Positions 16,447-27,000 of a DNA stretch of 64,000 bases are shown one piece after another. The notes beneath the pieces are model-generated. The model ran no database searches. It saw nothing but the letters and a program-made list of their open reading frames with translations, and was not told where the DNA came from. The DNA lies in the NCBI GenBank assembly GCA_050946535.1, contig JBMNUZ010000006.1, positions 1 to 64,000 on the forward strand, written 5' to 3'. The translations under genes were made by a program, and so were the position numbers. The stretch comes from RUG708 sp050946535 (GTDB taxonomy: Bacteria; Bacillota; Clostridia; Peptostreptococcales; Anaerovoracaceae). Numbering within the stretch: the first letter of the stretch is position 1; each line of letters opens with the position of its first letter.

Positions 16447-19400
16447 CTATTCGTTCTTGCGCTTTCTGGCTGCCAGGATTATACCCAGAGCTGCCAGCGC
16501 CGCTACCGTTACAGCTGCTGTCTCAGGAAGAATCGAATCGTCTCCGGTCTTCACGCTCTTGACATTCGCACTGCTGCCCGAAGTACCAGTGCTTACACCG
16601 CTGCTGCTTACTGTGCTGCCGCCATTGCTGCTTACAGTACTGCTGCCGTTGCTGCTGCCACCATCGCCGGTGGTGTTCACAACAGTGGTTCCGCTTCCGC
16701 TGCCCGTGTCCGTACTTGTGTCTGTACTCGTGCTCGTAGTAGAATTCGCTGTATTGCCGTTTCCGGTATTGTCAGTATTTTCTGTATCTCCGGAATTACT
16801 GGAATTTTCGTCATTGCTGGTATCTTCATCCGTCATAACCGGCGTCTTGCTGCTTGTCATCGTTACGGTCTTAACGCCAGAGCCTTCCGGCACAAATGTA
16901 ATGTCATCCGCTTTCTGGTATCCGTCAGGCACATCGGTCTCGCGCAGCGTGTATTCGTTTCCGAACTCGAGTCCAGCTATCTTATATGCATCCGTTCCGG
17001 TAACCCAAGTATCCTGAACTTCGCCAGTATCAGAATCTATCAGCTGCAGGGTAGCTCCCTCCAGATATTCTCCGGACTCGTCCCTCTTCTGGATCTCTGT
17101 CTTCGAAACAGCGTTCTCAAAGTTTATAACGCTTGTCGGCGACTGCTTCTCGCCATTGACATATATGTCTATGGAGCCGCTGTCATCCGCTGCAACCTTG
17201 ATCTCCGGCTCGCTGGTGACTGCAGTCGTACCTGCCGGCATCTTCGTTTCTTTCAGAACGTATTCGCCAGGCAGAATTCCGCTGATCTCTGCATTTCCGC
17301 TCTTGTCACAGGAAACCTCTGCTGATACCGCAGTTCCGGCTTTATAGAGCACCGTCGTTCCGTCTGCAGGTGAAACTATATCGTTCTTTGCATAAAGTGT
17401 GAAGCCGTACAGCGAGAGATCCTGCTGATTAAACATGCTCTTATCGGCGTCGTAAGTGCCGAGCGTCTTGTGTATCGATATCGAACCTGTTGCAGGCGTC
17501 GTCTCTGTCGTAGCTTCGTTCTTGAATACAGGAACTCCGTCGATCACATTGCCGTCGGAATCTTTATACACAACCGAAATATCGAGAATGTTTCCGGTTT
17601 TATCCACACTGTCTCCGACCGTGACCTCTGCAGTATAGTAACTACTGTCGTAAGTATAGCTTCCTCCGCTGCCGCTGTCCCTGACTTCAACTATTGTATA
17701 TTCAAAGGTTTTACCCATATCATTACCATCAAAAGTGACCGGATCGAATGTCACGCTTCCTCGTTCGTTTGCCGCTGTGCTCACGACATTTCCATCTTCA
17801 TCGATAAGTTCGAACTTAAATGTCTGGCCGCTGTCTGGAATTTCCCCGTCTACGGTCTTTTCCGCCTTCAGCGTCACGCTTCCATCAGCCATGTAATTGT
17901 TAATGGTAAAACCGTACCCGATCGCGCCCAGTTCACTTTCGTAAGTCACGTTTTCCTGCGAATAAGCGTCGGTCATGCCGTCTATATCGTCGTAAACGAA
18001 GAAATGTATATTTCCGTTTTCGTCGACTACAACATCGAAAATCTGATAATCGCTGGAAGCGACGACTGGCTGTCCGTTTACTTTTGCATTGTTGGTATCC
18101 TCCACCATCTTATAGCGGTAAACGCCTGCGTCGTTTGTGCCGTCGTTATCTCTGTCGAGATCGAGAGCTGCTGTCAGTTTGTCTCTGTCAAACTGATCCA
18201 GATCTTTTTCATCATCCTCAGGATCTCTGAGCTCGTTAAACATAGGCTTCGAGACGGACACTATATTTCCGTTGCCGTCGAATTCAGGAATATATATATC
18301 ATATCCAGTCGAAGATATAGAATTGGTGCCTACGAGTTCCATTTCGCTGGAAAAACTGAACAAGTTACTGGTTGAATCGAATAAATCATCGCCCAATATG
18401 CTATAGTTCGCAAGAGATTCACTGTTCCATTCGCCTCCTTCGTACGGCTTTGAGGCAGACTCGTACGGCCAGACGGTCTTGTAAGTGTATGTCAGTCCTC
18501 CTGCCTTATGCACGTACGGATTAGCCGCACTCTCAAGTGATCCTCCGTCAAAGAGGAAGAAATGATCCAACAGCGAAAGGTTGTCGATAAAGCCATCTTC
18601 CATAATATTGCTTGAAAGAGTATCGCCGAAGTCAGGCAGAGCGTCCCATATTTCTGAATCGTAGAACTGATCCTTATTGCTGAAATCCACAGAGGTCAGA
18701 TGAACAGAGTCTGCCGAGCTGTCACTGTATTCTCCGTTATATACTGTAAAGTTCTGATTGTCCAGCTTGATCTCGTCTCCTATTCCGTTGGCAGTCTCTT
18801 CGCTGCTGTCAAACGATTCGAGATAGAAGTCTATTTTTGCATCAGAAAGAACACTCTGAAGCCGTTCGTTAATCGTATCGCTGTTAAGCTGAACGGCACG
18901 TTTCCTGATAAAATTCGAGCGTTCTGCACTTGAAGAATTTCCCTTCAAACTTGCTATTTTAACGTACCTTTGATACCATTCCACGGATCCGAACAGGGGA
19001 TCACTTTTTTCAGCCGGGTAAAGACATCTGAAATATCGGTATCTCAGATATTTTTCCATCCGGCTTCCTGGAATGCCCGCAGCGTATCCAACGGTAGGAT
19101 AGGAGAAGTCATCGAAATAGGCTCTGACTATCAAATCAAGTTTCAAGGAATTCTCACCTTCAGAAATATTGAACCACGATCTGCGGAGAATATCATCAAC
19201 CGTCATATCTCCGACAGCGGTAACTTTTGTCGGCCAGTCTTCAGCTATATTACCATTGCCGTCGGTAAGATCAATATTATACGTAGTCTGTATATATTCA
19301 GCCATATCGTAATAAACCGGCTCGAAAAGAGCTAATGTTTCCGATATGATGTCATCGTATTCCTGCGCCGCTTCTGCCGTATTCGCTTTTCTGTCAGCAT

Positions 19401-19590
19401 CAGTAAACTGGACAGAAGCTCCGGCACCCTGCAGGTCGAGTGTTTTCCGCGCTCCGAAAAGCGTATTTCCGGTATCTTTACCTATAATAATATCTTCGTT
19501 GTTTCCCGCACTCGCAGTAATCGGCGTAAATGTAACGCACATGACCGCGATGCACAGGAAAGCCAGCAGCCTTTTCCATTTCCCCTTCAT
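16447..19590 (-). CDS. LPETA-anchored multi-isopeptide surface protein, paralogue D
   Basis: A 1047-residue paralogue. The start at 19590 follows TTAAGGAGAGAATGTAAT; the longer in-frame ORF to 19650 is rejected because it reads through this site. The N-terminal region contains the standard LFGARKTLDLQGAGASVQFTDAD, PGSRMEKYLRYRYFR and HFFLFDGGS motifs. The calcium-like loop is DRDNDGTND. The middle region (LSSNIMEDGFIDNLSLLDHF) is closest to paralogue E, and both share promoter-flanking sequence and the same C-terminal RKRKNE, so D and E look like sister copies. The stalk is the most Ser-rich of the set (STVSSNGGSTVSSSG-like). The anchor is preceded by Ile instead of Met (SILPETAA). Confidence 0.84.
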   Translation of the reverse strand: MKGKWKRLLAFLCIAVMCVTFTPITASAGNNEDIIIGKDTGNTLFGARKTLDLQGAGASVQFTDADRKANTAEAAQEYDDIISETLALFEPVYYDMAEYIQTTYNIDLTDGNGNIAEDWPTKVTAVGDMTVDDILRRSWFNISEGENSLKLDLIVRAYFDDFSYPTVGYAAGIPGSRMEKYLRYRYFRCLYPAEKSDPLFGSVEWYQRYVKIASLKGNSSSAERSNFIRKRAVQLNSDTINERLQSVLSDAKIDFYLESFDSSEETANGIGDEIKLDNQNFTVYNGEYSDSSADSVHLTSVDFSNKDQFYDSEIWDALPDFGDTLSSNIMEDGFIDNLSLLDHFFLFDGGSLESAANPYVHKAGGLTYTYKTVWPYESASKPYEGGEWNSESLANYSILGDDLFDSTSNLFSFSSEMELVGTNSISSTGYDIYIPEFDGNGNIVSVSKPMFNELRDPEDDEKDLDQFDRDKLTAALDLDRDNDGTNDAGVYRYKMVEDTNNAKVNGQPVVASSDYQIFDVVVDENGNIHFFVYDDIDGMTDAYSQENVTYESELGAIGYGFTINNYMADGSVTLKAEKTVDGEIPDSGQTFKFELIDEDGNVVSTAANERGSVTFDPVTFDGNDMGKTFEYTIVEVRDSGSGGSYTYDSSYYTAEVTVGDSVDKTGNILDISVVYKDSDGNVIDGVPVFKNEATTETTPATGSISIHKTLGTYDADKSMFNQQDLSLYGFTLYAKNDIVSPADGTTVLYKAGTAVSAEVSCDKSGNAEISGILPGEYVLKETKMPAGTTAVTSEPEIKVAADDSGSIDIYVNGEKQSPTSVINFENAVSKTEIQKRDESGEYLEGATLQLIDSDTGEVQDTWVTGTDAYKIAGLEFGNEYTLRETDVPDGYQKADDITFVPEGSGVKTVTMTSSKTPVMTDEDTSNDENSSNSGDTENTDNTGNGNTANSTTSTSTDTSTDTGSGSGTTVVNTTGDGGSSNGSSTVSSNGGSTVSSSGVSTGTSGSSANVKSVKTGDDSILPETAAVTVAALAALGIILAARKRKNE

Positions 19591-19648
19591 ATTACATTCT
19601 CTCCTTAAAGTAAAAATATTTAGCAAAACGTTACAATGCATTATGAAC

Positions 19649-19657
19649 ATTGTATCA
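19649..19657 (-). promoter_or_regulatory. Extended -10 promoter element of gene D
   Basis: Minus-strand TGATACAAT about 59 bp before the start codon. Upstream sequence (ATACTACAAAAATACCATAAAG on the minus strand, in part) and the T-rich block beyond resemble those of gene E. Confidence 0.6.
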
Positions 19658-20183
19658 CCTTTATGGTATTTTTGTAGTATTCTCTATTTTTTTTATATGT
19701 TAATAAAGATTTACAAACAGAAGCGCTATCTAATTGACAATAACTGTATGGTTGGTGCCTGCCCCGAGTTTGCGAATGGATGAGCTATTGTAATGGCATC
19801 GTTTCGCGGCTGGGAGTTCAAGACAGCAGGGAGCAGCTGGTACAGCAGTTTACCGAAGGGACAGCAGGCTGCGTTGTAGATAATTGAGTTTTCAGCACTG
19901 CGATTCACGAAACAGCACGTTTAACTGAAATGAGTATATGGCAGCACGATGCAGGAGGCGAACCGGTCAGGACCGCTGTATCCATAACAGCAAACTGCAG
20001 TGCGTAAATCCGGCACGGTGTAATAATAAATCGACATCCTGCATGGAACAGACATCTCCCTGCTTCTATTTCCGAGCAGCAACCTGCTGGAAGTGAAACA
20101 GCCTATCGCTACGATGTCCATAGCAGCAAACTGCGAAAGATTCAAAATACTTTGCTGAGAGTAAAACTACACAATTCAGGACA

Positions 20184-20224
20184 TAAAAAATACCGGCAGA
20201 CTTGCTCAAGCCTGCCGGCATTTC
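20184..20224 (-). terminator. Terminator hairpin of surface-protein gene E
   Basis: Near copy of the gene D hairpin: CCGGCAG/CTGCCGG arms with CTT/AAG and a GCTC loop, T-run on the minus strand. Confidence 0.85.
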
Positions 20225-20372
20225 CATTGTTTACGCATCTGATGCCAACATATTTTATTTATTCAAAGTATTCGCTCACAGGCCCGGATGCTGCGCAGTA
20301 TCTGGCTGCCAACGGTTTCCGTTTGCAATTTGCAGCACCAGACCGCCAGCGCTTATCTGTCAGCGTCTGCGT

Positions 20373-23300
20373 CTATTCATTCTTGCGCTTTCTGGCTGCA
20401 AGAATTATGCCCAGAGCCGCTATCGCCGCAGCTGTAACAGCCGCTGTCTCAGGAAGCATCGAATCGTCTCCGGTCTTCACGCTCTGTACTGCCGAACTTT
20501 TATCCGATGTGCCGGTGCTGCTTCCTGTGCTGCTTACAGTGCTGCCGTCGTTGCTGGTGGTGCTCACTATAGTGGTTCCGTTTCCGCTGCTCGTTTCTGT
20601 AGTAGTATTCGTAGTAGTATTAGTTGTATCGTTGTCTCCGGTATTGTCGGTATTGTCGGTATTATCGTTATCTCCGGTATCATCCGTATCGTCATCCGTC
20701 GTTACCTGCGTCTTGCTGTCTGTCATAGTAATTGTTTGTACAGCTGCACCCTCAGGTACAAACGTGATGTCATCTGCTTTCTGATATCCATCCGGCGCAG
20801 CAACCTCACGCAGCGTGTACGAACGACCGAACTCCAGTCCCGCTACCTTGTGAGCCATCGTTCCTGTTACCCAAGTATCCTGAACTTCGCCGGTTGCAGA
20901 ATCTATCAGCTGAAGCGTAGCACCTGCCAGATATTCTCCTGACTCGTCTTTTTTCTGAATCTCTGTCTTCGAGACATAGTTCTCAAAGTTTATGACGTCT
21001 GTCGACGACTGTTTTTGTCCATTGACATAGACGCTTACAGAATCGCTGTCATCCGCAACTACCCTGATCTCAGGCTCGCTCGTGACCGCAGCCGTACCTT
21101 CAGGCATCTTCGTTTCCTTCAGAACGTATTCACCAGGCAGAATTCCGCTGATCACTGCGTTTCCGTTTTGGTCACAGGAAACCTCTGCTGACACTGCAGT
21201 TCCTGCCTTGTAGAGTACCGTCGTTCCGTCTGCAGGTGAAACAATGTCGTTCTCAGCGTAAAGCGTGAATCCGTACAGCGTAAGATCCTGCTGATCGAAA
21301 ATACTCTTGTCGGCGTCGTATGTATCGAGCGTCTTATGTACAGTTATCGATCCGGTCGGAGCCGTCGTAGTAGTAGTCTCGCTCTTCGTTTCATTTTCAA
21401 ATAGAGGCACCCCGTCGATCACATTGCCGTCCGAATCCTTATACACAACCGTATTACCAGTGATGGTTCCGTTATCGTCTACACTGTCTCCGACCGTGAC
21501 CTCAGCAGTATAGTAGCTGTTGTCGTAAGTATAGCTGCCTCCGCTGCCGCTGTCCTTGACTTCAACTATTGTATATTCAAAGGTTTTACCCATGTCATTT
21601 CCGTCATAAGTGATCGGATCGAACGTCACGCTGTTTCGTTCGTTTGACGCCGTGCTCACGACATTTCCGTCTTCGTCGAGAACTTCAAAATTAAATGTCT
21701 GATCGCTGTCTGGAATTCCTCCGTCGACGGTCTTTTCCGCCTCCAGCGTTACGCTCCCATTAGCAACGTAATTGTCGATGGTGAAACCGTATCCGATCGC
21801 GCCCAGTTCGCTTTCGTAAGTCACGTTTTCCTGCGAATAAGCGTCGGTCATGTCGCCTATATCATCGTAAACGAAGAAATGTACATCTCCGTTTTCGTCA
21901 ACAACTACATCGAAAATCTGATAGTCGCTGGAAGCGACGACTGGCTGTCCGTTTATTTCTGCATCATTGGTCTCCTCCACCATCTTATAGCGATAAACGC
22001 CTGCGTCGTTCGTGCCGTCATCATCTTGATCAAGGTCGAGAGACGAAACGAGTGTGTCCCTGTCAAACTGCTGCTCATATGAGGAAATCGGATCTTCCAG
22101 CTCATAGAACAGAGGCTTCGAAACAGACACTATATTTCCGTCGTCGTCGAATTCAGGAATAAATATATCGTATCCGGTCGAAGATAAACTAATGTAACCA
22201 GTGACCGGAATATTTTCCATAAAACTGAACAAGCTGCTGTCAGATCGGTCGTCGCTGGATAATATTTCATAATCCACAAGGGATTCTGTATTCCATTCTC
22301 CTCCTGCGTACGGCTTGGATGCAGACCCGTACGGCCATATAGAATTATCAGGGTACGTCAGAGCTCCTGCCATGTGTACGTACGGATTTATCGCACTCTC
22401 ATATGATCCTCCGTCAAAGAGGAAGAAATGATCTAACAGCGAAAGGTTGTCGATAAAGCCGTCATCCATCATATTGCTCGAAAGAGTATCGCCGAAGTCA
22501 GGCAGAGCGTCCCACAGCTCTGAATCGTAAAACTGATTCTCATTGCTGAAATCCACGGATGTCAGATGAACGGAGTCTGCCGAGCTGTCACTGAAGCCGC
22601 CGTTGTATACTGTAAGGCTCTGGTTGTCCAGAGTGATCTCGTCTCCTATTCCGTTGGCAGTCTCTTCGCTGCTGTCAAACGATTCTAGATAGAAGTCGAA
22701 TTTTGCATTTGAAAGAACGCTCTGAAGCCGCTCATTGATCGTATCGCTGTTAAGCTGAACGGTGCGTTTTTCGACGAAATTATCGCGTTCTGCATTTTCA
22801 GTATCATCATCCATAAGAGCTTTTACCGAAAGGTACGTGTCATTATACCAGCTCGTGGTTCCATAATTACCTGATGAGTAAAGCTCACTATAAAATCTGG
22901 ATCGCAAATATATTGCCATCGGATCGTCTGAATTACTGTCAGAATTACTGTCTGAAATGCTTTCTGCAATGCCCGAAGCGTCTGCATTTTCATAAGCGGT
23001 AATTGTATTAGTAAAATTATCGTAGTCTTCTGAGTCTATATAGTCGTCTAAATTATCTAATACATTATTAACAATTGTCTTTACCTCGTCATCAATCTGG
23101 TCATCGGAATAATCTGGGTACTCCTCCTTTAATCCGGACGCTAATAACTCAGGCCAGTTTTCCTTGACATTGCCGTCGTCATCGATAAGATCAATATCGG
23201 TAATATTCAAAGTATTTTTCAAATATGAATCTATGCCTTCAACAACAGGGTCATAGATTGCTAAAGTATCGGATATGATATCATCGTATTCCTGCTCTGC

Positions 23301-23513
23301 TTTTTCGCGATTTGCTTCACTGTCAGCATCCGTAAACTGGATGGAAGCTCCGGCACTCTGCAGATCGATCGTTTTTCTCGCTCCGAAAAGTGTATTGCCG
23401 GTGTCTTTACCTATTGTCAAACTAGAATATGCACTCGCAGTAACGGGTGTAAATGTCACGCACATGACCGCTGCGCACAGAACAGCCAGCAGCCTTTTCC
23501 AATTCCCCTTCAT
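20373..23513 (-). CDS. LPETA-anchored multi-isopeptide surface protein, paralogue E
   Basis: A 1046-residue paralogue with AAGGAGA before the ATG. It has the most divergent N-terminal segment: the PGSRMEKYLRYRYF motif is replaced by an Asp/Ser run (SDSNSDSNSDD) followed by MAIYLRSRFYSELY. The preceding ~80 residues are highly acidic (DYIDSEDYDNFTNT). From residue ~230 on it resembles D (HFFLFDGGSYESA, LSSNMMDDGFIDNL). The calcium-like loop is DQDDDGTND. The segment encoding the last SpaA domain and most of the stalk (20572-20999) is almost identical to paralogue B, so E is a mosaic of D-like and B-like DNA. The anchor is SMLPETAA, a hydrophobic helix and RKRKNE. Confidence 0.84.
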   Translation of the reverse strand: MKGNWKRLLAVLCAAVMCVTFTPVTASAYSSLTIGKDTGNTLFGARKTIDLQSAGASIQFTDADSEANREKAEQEYDDIISDTLAIYDPVVEGIDSYLKNTLNITDIDLIDDDGNVKENWPELLASGLKEEYPDYSDDQIDDEVKTIVNNVLDNLDDYIDSEDYDNFTNTITAYENADASGIAESISDSNSDSNSDDPMAIYLRSRFYSELYSSGNYGTTSWYNDTYLSVKALMDDDTENAERDNFVEKRTVQLNSDTINERLQSVLSNAKFDFYLESFDSSEETANGIGDEITLDNQSLTVYNGGFSDSSADSVHLTSVDFSNENQFYDSELWDALPDFGDTLSSNMMDDGFIDNLSLLDHFFLFDGGSYESAINPYVHMAGALTYPDNSIWPYGSASKPYAGGEWNTESLVDYEILSSDDRSDSSLFSFMENIPVTGYISLSSTGYDIFIPEFDDDGNIVSVSKPLFYELEDPISSYEQQFDRDTLVSSLDLDQDDDGTNDAGVYRYKMVEETNDAEINGQPVVASSDYQIFDVVVDENGDVHFFVYDDIGDMTDAYSQENVTYESELGAIGYGFTIDNYVANGSVTLEAEKTVDGGIPDSDQTFNFEVLDEDGNVVSTASNERNSVTFDPITYDGNDMGKTFEYTIVEVKDSGSGGSYTYDNSYYTAEVTVGDSVDDNGTITGNTVVYKDSDGNVIDGVPLFENETKSETTTTTAPTGSITVHKTLDTYDADKSIFDQQDLTLYGFTLYAENDIVSPADGTTVLYKAGTAVSAEVSCDQNGNAVISGILPGEYVLKETKMPEGTAAVTSEPEIRVVADDSDSVSVYVNGQKQSSTDVINFENYVSKTEIQKKDESGEYLAGATLQLIDSATGEVQDTWVTGTMAHKVAGLEFGRSYTLREVAAPDGYQKADDITFVPEGAAVQTITMTDSKTQVTTDDDTDDTGDNDNTDNTDNTGDNDTTNTTTNTTTETSSGNGTTIVSTTSNDGSTVSSTGSSTGTSDKSSAVQSVKTGDDSMLPETAAVTAAAIAALGIILAARKRKNE
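20572..20999 (-). repeat. 428-bp near-identical tract shared with paralogue B
   Basis: Partner of 8999-9426; one substitution in 428 bp by direct reading. Outside the tract E returns to its own sequence (for example GGTGCTCACTATA versus GGTGTTCACGATC on the left side). Confidence 0.9.
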
Positions 23514-23573
23514 ATTACAATATCTCCTTGTAGCAAAACATATTCACCAAATGTTATTAAATGTATTATTGAT

Positions 23574-23582
23574 ATTGTATCA
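23574..23582 (-). promoter_or_regulatory. Extended -10 promoter element of gene E
   Basis: Minus-strand TGATACAAT about 61 bp before the start codon, after an A-rich GATGTACAAAGAG segment. Confidence 0.6.
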
Positions 23583-23835
23583 CTCTTTGTACATCTTTGG
23601 CGAGTGTAGATTCTCTATATTTTTTATATGTTTATTAAAATGCATAAGCAGGAATAATATGTAATTACCTGGTATTGCTTCAAATTGGTACTTGCGTCGA
23701 GTTTGAGAATGGATGGGTTGTGGGAATGGAAGCGTTTCGTGGCTGGGGCGGCAGGGAGCATCTGGAGTGGCAGAGAAGCAGTAAAAGTAAAAGGACTTTG
23801 CTGAAAATGGAACTGCACAATCCAGGGCATAAAGA

Positions 23836-23874
23836 AGCGCCGCCAGACTTAATTTTCTTAAGTCTGACGGCGCT
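23836..23874 (-). terminator. Terminator hairpin of surface-protein gene F
   Basis: Long stem AGCGCCG/CGGCGCT with inner CAGACTTAA/TTAAGTCTG pairs. The T-tract on the minus strand is interrupted (TTCTTTAT). Confidence 0.75.
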
Positions 23875-24045
23875 ACCTCATTACCGTTTCTATTTGGTTT
23901 TAATTTGAGAATTCATTTTGAATAAGGCCTTATAAAGTCATTTGCAGCCGCTGCGCCGAGCCACAATCGGTTTGCAAGCGATAGAACGCGAGAAGCCGAT
24001 CGAAAGCCTGTCTGCAGTGCCACGCCTGGATGCTGCAATTACCCA

Positions 24046-27000
24046 TTAACGTTTATCCGTTTTGCGCTTTCTGGCCGCTAATACTATTCCAAGGACAGCT
24101 ATTGCCGCTGCCGTGACAGCCGCCGTTTCAGGGAGCATCGAATCGTCACCCGTATCCACGCTCTTTACAGTCGTACTGCTGTCGGATGTGCCGTTGCTGC
24201 TTCCTGTGCTGCTGACAGTGCCTCCGTTGCTGGTGGTGTTCACGATCGTGGTTCCATTTCCGCTGCTGGTATCCGTACTCGTGTCTGTAGTAGTATCCGT
24301 ACTAGTTGTGTTGTCTCCAGTATTGTCGGTATTGTCGTTATCGCCGGTATCATCTGTATCATCTGTATCTTCGTCCGTCGTAACCTGCGTCTTTCTGTCT
24401 GTCATGGTAATTGTCTGTACTGCTTCACCCTCAGGTACAAACGTGATGTCATCAGCTGTCTGATATCCGTCCGGCGCAGCAACCTCGCGCAGCGTGTACG
24501 AGCGACCGAACTCAAGCCCCGCTATCTTATGCGCCGTCGTTCCGGTAACCCACGTATCCTGAACTTCGCCTGTCACAGAATCTATCAGCTGCAGCGTTGC
24601 TCCCTCCAGATATTCGCCGGATTCGTCCTTCTTCTGAATCTCTGTCTTCGAAACATAGTTCTCAAAATTGAGGACATCTGTCGACGACTGCTTTTGTCCA
24701 TTGACATAGACGCTTACAGAGCCGCTGTCATCCGCTGCGACTTTGATCTCAGGCTCGCTCGTAACCGCAGCTGTTCCTGCCGGCATCTTCGTTTCCTTCA
24801 GAACGTATTCGCCAGGAAGTATTCCGCTGATCCCGGCATTTCCATTCTCGTCGCATGAAACCTCCTCTGATACCGCGGTTCCTGCTTTGTAAAGCACCGT
24901 CGTTCCGTCTGCAGGTGAAACAATGTCATTCTTCGCGTAAAGCGTGAAGCCGTACAGCGAAAGATCCTGCTGATCGAAGATGCTCTTGTCGGCGTCGTAA
25001 GTATCGAGCGTCTTGTGTATCGATATCGAACCTGTCGCCGATGTCGTCTCGGTCGTGGTTTCATTCCTGAATACTGGTACTCCGTCGATCACATTGCCGT
25101 CGGAATCTTTATACACGACCGTAACATCAGAAATATTACCATTTTCATCTACACTGTCACCGACCGTGACCTCTGCAGTATAGTAGCTGTCGTCGTAGGT
25201 ATAGCTGCCTCCGGTGCCGCTGTCCCCGACTTCCACAATTTTATATTCACGGGTTTTACCCACATCATCTCCGGTCAGACTGATCGGATCGAAAGTAACG
25301 CTGCCTCGTTTGTTTGTCGCTGTGCTCACGACATTTCCGTCTTCGTCGGTAATCTCGAACTCAAATGTCTGGCCGCTTTCTGGAATTCCTCCGTCGATGG
25401 TCTTCCTCGCCTTCAGAGTTACGCTGCCTTCAGCCGCGTAATTGCCGATGTCAAGGCCGTATCCGATTGTGCCGAATAAATATCCGTCTTCCAATGATTC
25501 CGCCGAATACGTTTCGTCTACATCATCGATACTGTCACTGAGCAAGAAAAAAACATCTTCATCTCCGTAAACAACTACATCAAAAATCTGATAATCATCA
25601 GGGGCGACGACTTTCAGTCCATTTACCCGCGCGTCATAATCGTTTTTTTCCACCATCTTGTAACGGTAAACGCCTGGATCGTTCGTGCCGTCATTATCCT
25701 GATCGAGGTCCAGAGCCGCAACAAGCTTGTCTCTGTCGAACTGGCCCGAATCCTTTTCGGAATCCTCCGGGTCTCTGAGCTCGTTGAACAGAGGCTTCGA
25801 TACAGACACAATATTTCCGTTCTCGTCGATATTCGGTATATATGTATCGTATCCGGTCGTTATCTGATAACTTTCAACTGCAGGAAAATCTGACAACGTA
25901 TTCAGAAGATCTGAAAAATAATTTACGAAGCTGAAAATTCCTTCACTGTCAGTGTCACTTTCAGTGTCGCCGCCAAATATATCCTGATCTGCCAGGTTAT
26001 AAGATTTCCATTCATTATCGCTCGTGCTCAAATAACGAAACGAGTATGGCCATATGGCTGAAGACTCGTTCGTGACACCGCCAGCTTCAGCTAATGTTGT
26101 ATTTTCATCCGTAAATTCAAATGACCCGCCGTCAAAGAGGAAAAAGTGATCCAACAGAGAAACTCCATTGACACTAAAATCGTAGCCGTTTTCTATTGCT
26201 TCCGTCAGAGTTTCAATCAGACTCTCATTCTTATATTCAGGCAGAGAATCCCACAACTCTGAATCGTAAAACTGATCCTCATTGCTGAAATCGACATATG
26301 TCAGATGAACAGAGTCTGCTGAGCTGTCACTGAATCCGCCGCTGTATACTGGCAGAGTCTCCTCATCATCAATAGTGATCGTTTTTCCTATTCCATTATC
26401 ATCCTCTTCGCTGCTGTCGAATTTTTCGAGATAAAAGTCGAATCTTGCATTCGAAAGAACGCTCTGAAGCCGTTCATTAATCGTATCGCTGTTCAGCTGA
26501 ACGGTTCGTTTATTTATAAAATTATTGCGTTCTGCATTTGAAGAATTTCCCTTCAGACTTTCTACTTTACTGTACCTTTGATACCAGTCCGCGGTTCCGA
26601 TCTCAGGATCACCAGATTCATCCGGGTAAAGATATTTGAAGTAGCGGTATCTCAGATATTTCTCCATCCTGCTGCCTGGAATGCCTGAAGCGTCTCCAGT
26701 GACACCGGAGTCATCTTCCTGGAAATAATTTTCGGCTGTCGCATTCAACGTTGCGACATCATCATTATCAGAAATACTGTTCCAAGCCTCATCAATTATC
26801 TCATCGGCAGTCTTATCTGTAGTATCGGTAACCTTTGTTGGCCAGTCTTCAGCTATGTCCCCGCTGTCGTCTGTAAGATCAATATTATACGTAGTCTGTA
26901 TATATTCAGCCATATCGTTATAAACCGGCTCGAAAAGAGCTAATGTTTCCGATATGATGTCATCGTATTCCTGCGCTGCTTCCGCAGCATTTGCTTCTCT

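Larger units (their letters stand above)
19591..20372. other. Spacer between paralogues D and E
   Basis: Longest spacer in the array, 0.78 kb, gene-free. It has the promoter of D, an AT-rich part, a stretch at 19755-19860 (CGAGTTTGCGAATGGATG...) homologous to 23695-23790 in the next spacer, then ACTTTGCTGAGAGTAAAACT-type sequence also found before the terminator of F, the terminator of E (20184-20224) and its 3' tail. Confidence 0.5.
23514..24045. other. Spacer between paralogues E and F
   Basis: Gene-free 0.53 kb with the promoter of E, a block homologous to 19755-19860, the terminator of F (23836-23874), and a 3' flank (from ~23879) nearly the same as that of gene G (from ~27563). Confidence 0.5.

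Noticed and set aside
16330..18375. Long plus-strand ORFs (331, 301 and 280 residues) opposite paralogue D, and similar ones opposite the other paralogues
   Set aside because: Their Cys/Ser/Val-rich repeats are only the reverse reading of the Asp/Thr/Ser-rich stalk and beta domains. No start signals.
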